DNA of 64,000 bases, from positions 2,108,001 through 2,172,000 of the forward strand of contig NC_057321.1 of NCBI RefSeq assembly GCF_000687475.1. Reading direction: 5' to 3'. Shown piece by piece: positions 12,344-22,318 of the stretch. The stretch is from Ustilaginoidea virens (lineage: Eukaryota; Ascomycota; Sordariomycetes; Hypocreales; Clavicipitaceae). The translations under genes and the position numbers were made by a program. The notes beneath the pieces are model-generated. The model was given only the letters and a program-made list of their open reading frames with translations, had not been told where the DNA came from and did not search any database. How positions within the stretch are numbered: the stretch's first letter is position 1; each line of letters starts with the position of its first letter.

Positions 12344-15300
12344 ACTGTCTGTGAGTCCTGTGTTCCCTGAGAGAGATCAGGCTCGTCCGGGCTGGTGGGC
12401 TGGGCACCGGTTATAATATTAACGGCCGCCATGCAGGAAGGACTACTGGGTTGCCAAGCAAAGCAGAGAGTATTGGGCAATCGGGCAGACGCAGCAACAG
12501 GTTACGGCATCAAATGGAACGCCTTGGAAGGGTGGTTCAGGCGATTCTGGGGTCGGGGGGTGTGGATGGTTGATACGTCGTCGTACAGGTGATTATGCGG
12601 CTGCAACCCACACGCAGAAAACGTGAACGAACAACACAGCAATAGCAACAGCAAATAAGATCAAAACAAAGTAGTACCAAAACAAGCAAAGTATTGGTCA
12701 CAAGGCAATTGGTTTCAAAATGCAGGTTGTTTGACTCAGAGGAAAGAGGACGGAGCAGAGACGGGAAGAAGAGTTGGTCGACATAGGCGGGACATGGTCG
12801 CAGGTCATTGACGAGACAACCAGACAGACCGCTTCCTGCCCCAAAGTTCCAGGGGTTCGAACGCTCGACATGGGCTGGATAGCGTAAACATGCGATGGGC
12901 CCCGTCGTAGACAAGAAAGCCATGCACTGGTCCCATGACACGGGTTGATACATCACCCATTAAAGCCGAGTTTACTGTCAAGTTGTTTGGCGAGGTGATT
13001 TTGCCTTGGTATCTTTTGACTCGGCACGCCGGGCTTGGGTAATCTTACAGAGCAGTCCGAACTGAGACGTGGGCCCCTTGTCTGTTCTGGACATGGCCAG
13101 GACTCGGGAGCTATGATTAAACCACTGCCGCCGCTTGTTGGTGCCAGGCTTGAACCATATCCACTCGGAAGGGGGAAGAGAGCGGGTTTCCCTCTGCCAG
13201 TGACGAAACCAATCGCGAGCGTGCAGGAGGACGAGCGGCGCGGCAAGCCTTGGATCTCTGGATTCGATTGGGCTCGCATTTTGGAAAACCTGGCCTGGGG
13301 ACATTGCGGCTGCTAGCCTCGCAAACTGCCGGAAAGTCTCATAACGGGGCTGACGGCCTGAATCACGGGCTATCACGGCAATGCTGATGCCCGACGACTG
13401 ACGGAACTGCAGCGGCGTCTGTCCCGAGCGCGAGCGCAAGCGCAAGCGGATGCAGGCAGGATGTGCCAGCCCATTTCCTCGGGGGTCAAGCGCGGCCAAC
13501 AACAATTCGATAAGCAGGGTCAGCAGGGTCATGGGGTGGTCCACCCCCAATGCCCAGAAGCGGGATTGGGCCTCGATGCTGCGCTGCGTTGGCTGGCTGG
13601 GCGGCTGGGCGTCGTGCGGAATCGTGCGGAATCGTGCCCCCTGTTGATAGATCCATCCACAGATTGGAGGAGGTTGGAGCTTGATTAAGCGGTTGCGTTG
13701 GGCAAACGCTCTCGGGGCGAAGGGCGACGACGAGGCTTCTGAAGCAACCGCTTGCAATCTGTTTGTTCACCTTGGGGCGAGGCGGTAGTGTGCACGATGC
13801 TGTGCCGAGGCTCTCCTTGTTGCTGCTGGATGACGGATGACGGATGATGGATGATGACTGGAACCTGCAACGTGGCTCGCCTCCCAACGGGCCTCGGCCA
13901 GAAGAATCATTCCCCGTTGTTGTTTGCTCATTAGTCCTTTGCGTACGGAGTAGTCGTGCGGTTGGCAGCAAGGACGACTTGACTCTTGGCCACGACAGGA
14001 AGGCACCGCCCGACGACACATGATGTCAATTTGCATGGTACCCGGCCACCACCTCCAGATGTCTGCTCCGATGGGCTCCGTCCAGGTGCCAAATTGAAGG
14101 TTTGGCAGTGCACAGACCTGCCTGTGCCCTTGGTCTACAGCATCAACTGGTTATTTTACCCTCTCGTGCCAGTCTCTTTCCTTTCATCCTTCGTGCCTTT
14201 TTGCCTTCTTTCCTTCTTTCCTTCCTTCCTTCCTTTTTTCCCTTTTTTCCCTTTTTTCCCTTTTTTCCCCTTTTTTTTCCCAACATCACAACCGGTCCGT
14301 AGTCATGTACCCATGTAGCCTTAATTGACGAGATTCGGGCTAATCACATTTGCAGCATCCATCACAAGATGGCCCGAAGATTAGACTCCGCAAGTCATCT
14401 ATGCTCCATGGCTCCCCCGTGCAACAAATTTCTGGAGACCCGCCGCGCGGTGACAGAGTAAAGCAGGCCGCAGCCCCACGACCTATCGATCCGCATCCCT
14501 GCTACTCCGTCCTTCGGTTGTCAGGTCTCAGCATGCGACGGAGTACAGCCATGCTAGCGCGCAAGCAGGCATTCATTTACCCGCCATCGTCACTTCGTGG
14601 CGATCCCTGCCCTCTCCTCACGCCTCCACGCCTCCCCGCCCTCGGCTCCCTTTCCAGCCTCGGCGTGGGCGCCTGGCCTCGAAGAAAGTTGGTCGACAAA
14701 AATCCCTCCTTTGTTGTAACCGTGGTTTGCGGCAACACGCACGCACGCACATCTTTTCCTTGCCTCGCTCGCTGCGTTGCCTCTCGAGTCGTATGACGAG
14801 CCTTTTTTTTTTAAATTCTCTGCATCGCTCATGTCTGGCTGCATTGACCTTTACCATGCAATAAAACTTGCTGCATGTTTGGAAATTGGCTCTGGACCCT
14901 GCCCCACACGGACACGGTTGTTGCACGTTGAGCAAACTAATTTTGGCCACCAGCAAAGCAACCCCTGTGACGATTCCGCCCCCATGAACCGTGCACCCTG
15001 GTGCAGCCAGGCAAGTTAGCGCAAGAAATTAGCGCCTAGGTACGCCATAAGTTTGGGGGACGTGGCTCTGTACAGCATCGAATCAGTTCTCTTTGTGCCC
15101 CAAACTTGCTGCTACAGCTAGCAAGTGGCTAAATCCAGAAAGACCTGAATCGTAGGTATCGCGTCAATCGACTATCAAAAGTATATCGTCGTATCCGGGG
15201 ATTCAATATTCATTTCAAACTCCCGTCCATAGAGATGAGCGCCGTCTTTCGAGCCGCCGCAAGGTGGGGACGGCACAGTGATTAGGGTCAGGGGTGCCGG

Positions 15301-16065
15301 CCCCCAGCCTCCCAGAACCCACCGGCAACTACAACCCTCAACCAGCTCATCGTCACCGCCACTCGACCTTGATGGCTGGGTGCCTGGTAGTCGTGGGACG
15401 ACCTCGCCTGGGACGACGTGGAAACCTCTGCAACATGCAACACCAACCTTGCCGTGCGGCGCAGGATGGCCGCCATGCAGCGCTCCTATGTGCCGGGCCA
15501 TGGGCAACCTACCAGGCACGTTCCAAGGAAACGCCCAGGGTTTCAACCGCAAAAAACCCTTCATGCAGCAGCAAGAACCCTTCTTCCTATCGCGAACCTT
15601 CAGTGACGCCATGCTCGGGACAATAATAAGCCCAGGTCACGCACCGACGAGTGCATACGCGCCATATATACTTCGTAGTAGACTTTGTTCTCTGAACCAG
15701 TGCTTGTCATGTCTGTGATCTAAGAAAAGATATGCTCCGCCCGGCACAATAGCCGCCCAACCTTTGCTTTCACGTAGCCCGGAATAGCTCGTCTCGGTTT
15801 CATCGTCTGGTTTGGTTTGAAAACTCGAGAATCTTTGCATCTCGTCTTACATGATTCCACTTTGCTTGCTAGATTGTCCTTCTCGCAGAAGGGGCCACAG
15901 AAAACCGCCTTTCTTCATGCAACGCCGGCTCGTCCCCTGAGCGTCGATCATTATTTCTTTTCCCCCACATCTTATCCTCTTTCTTTCATGCGATGATTCA
16001 TGTCATGATTCATGTCACGATTCATGTCACCAGAACATGATGGTGCTCGCAAAAGCTGGTCGTCC
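12344..16065. other. Gene-poor 3.7-kb interval
   Basis: It lies between the 5' end of the giant gene and the 3' end of dbp5. It holds CT-rich tracts (about 14160-14280, with CCTT and TTTTCCC runs) and TACGGAGTA-type motifs at 13943 and 14538. Several overlapping open frames occur, the longest 259 codons at 12978-13757 minus. None shows a recognisable domain, splice structure or consistent coding character. It may carry the long 5' UTR or promoter of the giant gene. Confidence 0.5.
14160..14280 (+). other. Polypyrimidine (CT-rich) tract
   Basis: About 120 bp on the plus strand are almost entirely C and T, ending in CCTT and TTTTTTCCC tandem runs. Tracts of this kind are frequent in fungal promoters, but no start codon of a recognised plus-strand gene follows nearby. 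Confidence 0.6.
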
Positions 16066-17734
16066 CTAAGACGCAGCTGTGGGCTGATTGCTTTCCACTG
16101 CTGGCACATAGCTCGCCTGCGCACTGTTGTTTTTAATCACCTCTTTCACTTTTTCCTCGGCCTCGTCCCAGTCGTCCGTTGGCAGGTTGACTAGGTCGAT
16201 ACCGAAATGCGTGGCGATCGCGCTCAGGGCTTCGAAGCTCCTTTGATCGTAAACGAAGCTAATACTGACACCAATACGACCGAACCGTCCGGTTCGTCCG
16301 ATTCGGTGGAGATATGTCTCGGCATCTGGCTCGTCACCCTTTGGTCCTGGCATCATGGGAATATCGTAGTTGATGACCATTGACACGCTCGAGACATCGA
16401 TACCTCGAGACAACAAGTTGGTTGTAACGAGAACCTTGCTCTCTCCGCTTCGGAACTTGGCCAGCAGCTCCTGCCGCTCGCTGCTGTCGAATTCTCCGTG
16501 TAAAACGGTTACCTTGTGTCCGTCATCCGTCATGCGGCGTTGAATTTCATTGGCACTTTTTCGTGTCTTGTAGTCCGGTCAGCGTTTACTACCGTCGTTG
16601 ACTGACAGGAGCGCGATAGCATACCTTGACGAAAATGACAGATTGGCCGATAGTCATCAAGCCGTAGAGTTTGCAGAGAATACCGTAGCGAGCATTTTCG
16701 TCGGGGCAATCGATAAACATTTGTGAGATGCCTTTGACGGTAAGCTCTTTGGTCTTGAGTTTCAGACTGTTGGCGTCCGGCGCAAACTTCGGGATGTACT
16801 CCATGACACGCTGAGGAAACGTGGCGGAGAACAAAAGCACCTGTATGGTGGCTTGAGTGGCGGCCGGCAGCAGTCTAAAGCGATTTGATCAGCAAAAAAC
16901 ACACGGTGATGTTGTTGTTTGGTAGCGCAGGTGCAGAAAATCGGGCTTACTGGCGCTTTACACGAAGACACTGATCGCCAAGGCCAGCCTGATCCAACAT
17001 GTTGTCGGCCTCATCGACGACAAGAACCTTGAGTTTTGAAGCATCGAGCTGCTTACGACGTCCGAGGTCAAGCACGGTACCGGGAGTACCAACTACCACG
17101 CTGGCTCGAACGGGCTCGCCTCGAGGAATTTTCTGAGGAATCGCTAATGCCACTTTGAGGTTTTCGATGAACCGGCCAATCGTGTGGATATTCCTGTAAA
17201 TCTGGTCGGCAAGTTCTTGGGTAGGTGCAAGAATCAAAGCCTGCGGCTGATGAGGTTGGGTGAAGTCAACTCGAGACAAGCTGGCCGTGAGGAAAGCAAC
17301 CGTCTTGCCGGTACCAGATTGCGACTGAGCCACCATGTTTTTCGGTGGATCGCTAAGCATGAGAGGCAAGGACCTGCCTTGGATCTTGGAAGGTTTCAAG
17401 AAATTCTCCGCCAGCAGACCCTTGAGGATGTGCTCTGATCTACGTAGAAACGCGCCGTCAGCAGGCAGGGAACTTTCATTTCTTTTCGCACAAGGGGGGA
17501 AAGAAAGTACACCTACAGTCCCAAGTCCTCCCAGGTAGCAGCCGAATAGATGGGAGCATCGTTGTCGCCTCCGCTAATGGTGACTTCGACGTCACCATCA
17601 GCTTCCGTCAGGGACGACCCACCGATGGCAGCAGATGCGCCATCTACTTGTGCACTTGAAGCAGCTCCAGCTTCTTTTCCCTCATCGGCCGCCGATTCTT
17701 CGGGCTTGGAGATTCGACTCGCAAGGTCCGACAT
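16066..17734 (-). CDS. DBP5: ATP-dependent RNA helicase Dbp5 (DEAD-box)
   Basis: Four exons: 17734-17517, 17439-16951, 16874-16625 and 16566-16066. All phases close (CT|A, CA|A and a codon boundary), giving 485 aa, the usual length for the family. After an acidic, Ala/Ser-rich N-terminus come ATWEDLGL, the Q-motif region FLKPSKIQ (~90), Walker [11 protein letters not shown] (~105), [18 protein letters not shown] (~215), SAT in LLFSATFP (~252), VLVTTN, SRGIDV and [10 protein letters not shown]. The order and the sequence after DEAD match Dbp5/DDX19. Dbp5 acts with Gle1 and IP6 at the cytoplasmic face of the nuclear pore, where it strips export factors from mRNA. It is divergent from the SPF45-like gene across about 700 bp. 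Confidence 0.95.
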
Positions 17735-18440
17735 TGTGGGTGGAGTGATGGTTGTAGATGGTGCGTCAGTGAAGAGTTGGGTTTGAGAACCCAACGGGGA
17801 AGCCGATCTGCAGCCGGCAGGTAGCTGGTGAAGAAGAGGTTTGAAGCGGCCGGACAAAAGAAAATCTGCTGGTGGAGGCGATGAGCCCTATTCTGTCCGT
17901 GACGCACGGAGTTTTCAACTGCAGGAGAATCCGACACCAGGCTGTGCGAGTAGACGATGGATGGATAGATAGCTTTTTTTGGATGGCGGGGTTGATGGTG
18001 GGCCTGCGTGCAGGAGCTAGCTCTGCGCAATGGCAAGCTTTTGAGGGGACCGCCGTTTATCCGATTGACCACTAAAATGCTTAGTCACACCAACTTTCAA
18101 GGATTGCTTACTTCATCTCTCACGCTGCGATATGCATGCAGCTTTCAAGCTCGGATTATTGATCGATTATTCTGACTCTGGATAAAGACCATCGTTACCA
18201 TTAAGCAAGCCGTACTCCAACGTGTTATCCTAATTGCAGGTGGTGTGGCCAGGCGCCCCGACAGACATTTTCCGCCCTTGAATTTTTGTACTAAGCCTAT
18301 ACAATAACGGCAGCACAAGACCATGGTGTGAGATTCATTGCCATCATTGCATCCTGCTCCTTCGCGGCCTCCAGCAGCACCCAGTCCAAGCTTCGCAAAT
18401 ACTCAAGAAAAGCGAAAAAGAAAAGAAGAAGAAGAAAAGA
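17735..18440. promoter_or_regulatory. Divergent intergenic promoter, dbp5 / SPF45-like
   Basis: This 706-bp interval separates the two divergent start codons. Purine-rich sequence (AAAAGAAGAAGAAGAAAAG) lies directly upstream of the plus-strand ATG at 18441. No strong TATA box was seen. Assignment as a shared promoter region rests on gene orientation only. Confidence 0.5.
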
Positions 18441-20195
18441 ATGGCCGCGCGTCCTCCCCCGCCACCTCCAAAGGCGTCGTTCTCGCTATATGACAACCTC
18501 GCGGATCCCAATGACCCAGCTCCCTCAGCTACTATAGCATCTGCCGCAGTGCTGTACAATCAGTCCGGATCGGCGGAATCGAAGAAGCCTCTGGACCCGG
18601 CTCTACGGTTCCAACCCATCCGACGACCCCCGGTGAAGCAAGCAAAAGTCAAGGGCACCTTTGTCAAGCCAGCTCCAGGCTCGAAGCCTTTCGGACCTGG
18701 CAACCCTCAGCATACCACCGCGTCAACTGCTCCCGCTTTATCTTCGGGGCCGGCTCCCGTCAAGAGTTCTCTAGCGGACTGGGCTGCTACCGAGGAGGAC
18801 GAGTGGCGTTATGGCTTGGGAGAAAAGCGTCAGCGTGGTGGCAGGAAGAAGAAGAGAAAGCAGCAGAACATGCCTGCCGAGACGGACTGGGACGAGATGT
18901 ACGATCCAGCAAGGCCTACTAACGTGGATGAGTACCTGAGGAGCGATGAGAAGATAGATGAGGTGCGTGAATGGAAGGCGTTGCTGTATAGGCACAGAAG
19001 GATGCGAGATGAAAGCACCATATCATCAGACGACGACGACGAGGACGCTAGGTCCGGCCCGGCCAGTATGCCAATCCACTTCGACATGGAACTAAATTCG
19101 CATCATGACTTGTTGCTAACAAGTTTCAATGCAGACCGATTCGCGCCGCCGCCGTCGTACGCTTCTGTACCACCGCCTGCCCAGTCACCACCATCACCAC
19201 CACCACCCCAAGAGAGTGGCGACGACGCATATGCTCGGCGCTTGGCCCTCTCCTCCCTGCACAACCAACCTCCCCCCCCTTCTTCACCACCTTTGCAAAG
19301 TAATCCTGCTCCTTCTCCACCACCTCCTCCTTCAGACTCAGCCACCATTTCCCGAGCACCTGTGCTGTACACCCGATCCACGGAATCCCCAATCCGTGAA
19401 GATGTCGACGGCTACTCCCCACCGCCAGCGCTCGGAGTTGGTCACGACGACGACGACGACGACGACGACGACAAAGACCAGAAAGGTGAACCTCGGCAGC
19501 GATCCAACCGCCCTGGCCAAGTCGGCTTTGCCCACCGCCTCATGAGCAAATACGGCTGGACCAAAGGCTCCGGCCTCGGCGCCGACGAATCCGGCATTGT
19601 CAACCCTCTCCGCGTACAAGTCGAGAAACGGCGCAAAAAGGCAGATGCCGACGGAGGGGGCTGGGCCGAACCCGGGGGCAAGGGCAAAATCATTGGCAGC
19701 AAACGCAAAGAAGATGCCGGCAAGTTCGGCACCATGAGCGATGTCATCATCTTGAAGAACATGCTAGAGAACATGCCCGATCTCCAAGCGGAAATAGCAG
19801 ACGGCTTGGGACAAGAGATTGGCGAAGAGTGCGGCGAAAAGGCACGCTTTCTAGCACCCCCCCCCCCATTCGCATACATGTTTGCTTGGCCAGTATCGCT
19901 AACCACACTCCTGCAGTATGGCCGCGTGGAACGCCTCTACATAGACCAATCTTCTCGCCAAGTCTTTATCAAATTCACGACCCAGGTGTCTGCCTTGCGC
20001 GTATGTAACATCATCCAAGTCTCTTCTCGCCTTTGTTCTTGCCTCCCACACCGCCAAAGCATGCGAATCTGTCGCTCACACAAGCATAAACAGGCGGTGA
20101 ATGAACTGGATGGCCGGATTTTCAATGGCAACACTATCGTTCCAAAGTTCTATGACTCGGAGCTATTCGACAAGGGCGTGTATCGTTCCATATAG
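18441..20195 (+). CDS. SPF45-like splicing factor (G-patch + UHM/RRM)
   Basis: Four exons: 18441-19065, 19135-19841, 19917-20000 and 20094-20195, giving 505 aa. Intron 1 splits A|AC (PANRFAPPPSYA), intron 2 gives GEECGEK|YGRVERLY and intron 3 gives ALR|AVNELDG. The N-terminus is Pro-rich (MAARPPPPPPKASFSLYDN). A KRQRGGRKKKRKQQ basic patch and WDEMYDPARPTNVDEY follow, then Asp-rich and Pro-rich linkers. A G-patch lies at ~336-375 (GFAHRLMSKYGWTKGSGLG) and a C-terminal RRM of UHM type at ~408-505, with an R-x-F motif (GRIFNG). This matches SPF45/RBM17/DRT111, which binds ULM motifs of 3' splice-site factors in the nucleus. Oddly, all three introns are multiples of three without stops, and intron 2 starts with GC. 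The unspliced locus therefore reads as one 584-codon frame. Confidence 0.88.
   Translation: MAARPPPPPPKASFSLYDNLADPNDPAPSATIASAAVLYNQSGSAESKKPLDPALRFQPIRRPPVKQAKVKGTFVKPAPGSKPFGPGNPQHTTASTAPALSSGPAPVKSSLADWAATEEDEWRYGLGEKRQRGGRKKKRKQQNMPAETDWDEMYDPARPTNVDEYLRSDEKIDEVREWKALLYRHRRMRDESTISSDDDDEDARSGPASMPIHFDMELNSHHDLLLTSFNADRFAPPPSYASVPPPAQSPPSPPPPQESGDDAYARRLALSSLHNQPPPPSSPPLQSNPAPSPPPPPSDSATISRAPVLYTRSTESPIREDVDGYSPPPALGVGHDDDDDDDDDKDQKGEPRQRSNRPGQVGFAHRLMSKYGWTKGSGLGADESGIVNPLRVQVEKRRKKADADGGGWAEPGGKGKIIGSKRKEDAGKFGTMSDVIILKNMLENMPDLQAEIADGLGQEIGEECGEKARFLAPPPPFAYMFAWPVSLTTLLQYGRVERLYIDQSSRQVFIKFTTQVSALRVCNIIQVSSRLCSCLPHRQSMRICRSHKHKQAVNELDGRIFNGNTIVPKFYDSELFDKGVYRSI
19842..19916 (+). other. 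Putative GC-AG intron in the SPF45-like gene
   Basis: The 75-bp intron starts GCACGC and ends CTGCAG, with a CTAAC branch site at about 19900. Removing it joins EECGEK to YGRVERLY, the sequence expected in this family. No GT donor in the area restores that junction. If retained it would add 25 residues (including APPPPF) without a stop or frameshift. Confidence 0.65.
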
Positions 20196-21005
20196 TTCTC
20201 ATGTCTTTTCAAGCATTGTTTCATTTTGCATGAATGCTCCCTAGTTGCATTACTGCAGGTGCAACGTTGTACTAAAGGATCAAGTATCGCAAAAGGAAAC
20301 GAGATCAGGAAGTTTGTACATGAAAGATTTCAGGCTGATATCCGTCGTACTGCGATGGCAATGGATTGTCCAGAACTGACCTGTGGGTTCAAAAGACGGT
20401 TGATGGTGCATTACTGTGGACAAAGCCTGACGAATGGTTGGTCCGTGAGGAATTATTGGACTCGCTCCAAAGATGGAAACACATAGCTACAGTACATACC
20501 ATGTATGTTGCCATTTGGCAACTGCACCACCTGGCACGGGCATACATAAACCTACATATACCCGCTGGACAAATAGTCTAGACCACATGCCACAAGGCAG
20601 GGCGATAAAGGTCGGCTGGTCCACACGCATGTGACGAAGACGGGCTGAGCAAAGGTCCTCTGCGAAATCATCGTGGAATTGATCATGGACGTGAAAAAGA
20701 GACGATTCAGTTATTGGTTACTACTAGTACAAGGTGGAAGTACGTTCGCGCAAAGTCTCCAAGAGTGACACATCGATGCTTCTAAACATTCTACAAGATC
20801 AAATACAATCCATTATTAAGTCCTAGCATGTATGACGTAGACAGGCATGTTCGTCCTATGGCGTTTGGCCTGCCCCCGTACGGTTGAGAGATAGAATACA
20901 CCGCGCAAAGTGCCGGCTGAAGAAAAGCGGAAAATGTAATGCGAGAGGTACAAAGAACGACGCCAAACGCACCAAAGTCGTAGTATACTTTTCTAGCCCG
21001 GGTAT
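20196..21005. other. Convergent 3' interval; no gene seen
   Basis: It lies between the stop codons of the SPF45-like gene and the Ecm33-like gene and presumably holds both 3' UTRs. Open frames here are short, overlapping and unlike known proteins. Confidence 0.5.
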
Positions 21006-22318
21006 TTAGAACAGTTGAGCAAAGCCGGCGGCGGCAGCGAAGCCAAGCATGGCAGTGTTGACACTAAAGGACATGGCACCAGAGTCGGTGCTGTTCTTGC
21101 CGCTGCCAGAAGTGCCTCCCTTTCCACCCTCGTTAGCCTTCTCATTGTTGGATGTGCAAGACTCCTTGCCACGGATGAGGCCCTTGGTCTTGAGGTTATC
21201 GAAGAAACCGCAGAACTCGGATATGTCGGTGGTTGAGGTGACGGTCACGGTGCCCTTGATGTCGTTGAGCTTGGGGATCTCGACACTGACATCGATCTGG
21301 AGTTAGATGACTGCAAATTCAAACTGCGGGCTGGGACTTAGGGGCAAGGGACGTTTGCTCACGTGTTGAAGCTACCAGCCAAAAGGACGCTACCAATGCT
21401 TTTAAGTTCAGGGAACTGGTTGATCTTCATAAGAGCAGTGTTGTTACGGATAGTCATGTCACCGCTGATCGTCTGGAGTGCAGTGAACGAAATGTTGGTG
21501 AGCTTTTTATTGTTGTCCAAAGTCAGCGAGTCCTTGATGGAAGTCAAGTTGTTGGCGGAGACGGAAAGAAGCTCAGGGCTCTCCTGGAAGCTGACACGAG
21601 AGGCAGTCCCCAGAATAGGAGCATCAAAGCTCTTGATGGATCGGAAATCAAGCTCTCCAGCGTTTTCAAGACTATTCATCTTGATCTGCATGTTACTAGC
21701 GTTGTCGACGACGGAGAGAATATTGGTGACATTCTGAAGCTTGGAGTCGAACATGTTCAAGCGAGCGTTGTTGCTGATGGTGATGTTGTCGGCAGTGGCA
21801 ACGTTCAGACCGCTAAGGTCGCTGATGAACGTATCCTGAATCCTAATAGAGCTGGCCTTGGTGACACCTGAGGTGCCGAGGGAGAGACCGCTAAGCTGGT
21901 TAAGATTGATTAACTCGAGGTTTTTAACCGACGTCAGGGATTTCATGTCGAAGCTGCTAAGAAGCTGAAGACCCTGCAAGCGAAGAGTGCCACCAATGGC
22001 ATTGATGGAAGGTGAGGAAATGGAAATAAGCTGCGTAGCATTGTTGATGATCAAGTCACCCTTGATTTGCTTGGGACCGTCGATGTAGAGACTGCCTGTA
22101 ATCGCCGAGTCGACAGTGACGTCTCCTGTGATGTAATCGCAGGCAATGACGGGGGTGGGCTGTGTGACCGTGATATCCTGAGCACATGTAGACACAGCTA
22201 AGAGAGGTCTGTTAGCAACTTGGCACGATCGTGGCACACACACGACAATCGTGAAGGCCTTACCTGAAGCGATGCCAGCAACAGCCAGAGCGGCCGAGAC
22301 CAAGGTGGCAGAACGCAT
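21006..22318 (-). CDS. ECM33: Ecm33/Sps2-family GPI-anchored cell-wall protein
   Basis: Three exons: 22318-22264, 22197-21363 and 21285-21006, giving 389 aa. Intron 1 (66 bp) joins GIAS and AVSTCAQ (G|CT). Intron 2 (77 bp) joins SFN-T and VEIPKL (AC|T) and uses the acceptor GTCAG, not the nearer CCAG, which would break the frame. A signal peptide (~1-19, MRSATLVSAALAVAGIASA) leads into receptor-L-type leucine-rich repeats (DITVTQ, LYIDGPKQIKGDLIINN, LRLQGLQLLSSF and others) with many N-glycosylation sequons (NAT, NVT, NIT, NAS, NLT, NIS, NNT). A conserved Cys region (SEFCGFF, GKESC) and a Ser/Gly/Asn-rich stretch follow. The protein ends in a hydrophobic GPI signal (MLGFAAAAGFAQLF). Ecm33 proteins are needed for cell-wall integrity and hyphal morphology. 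Confidence 0.93.

Noticed and set aside
12848..12870. GGGGTTCGAACGC, resembling a tRNA B box
   Set aside because: The flanking stem bases do not pair and no A box lies at the right distance.
12978..13757. 259-codon minus-strand frame in the 12.3-16.1 kb interval
   Set aside because: No domain, no splice context, and overlapping frames of similar length on both strands. Considered chance.
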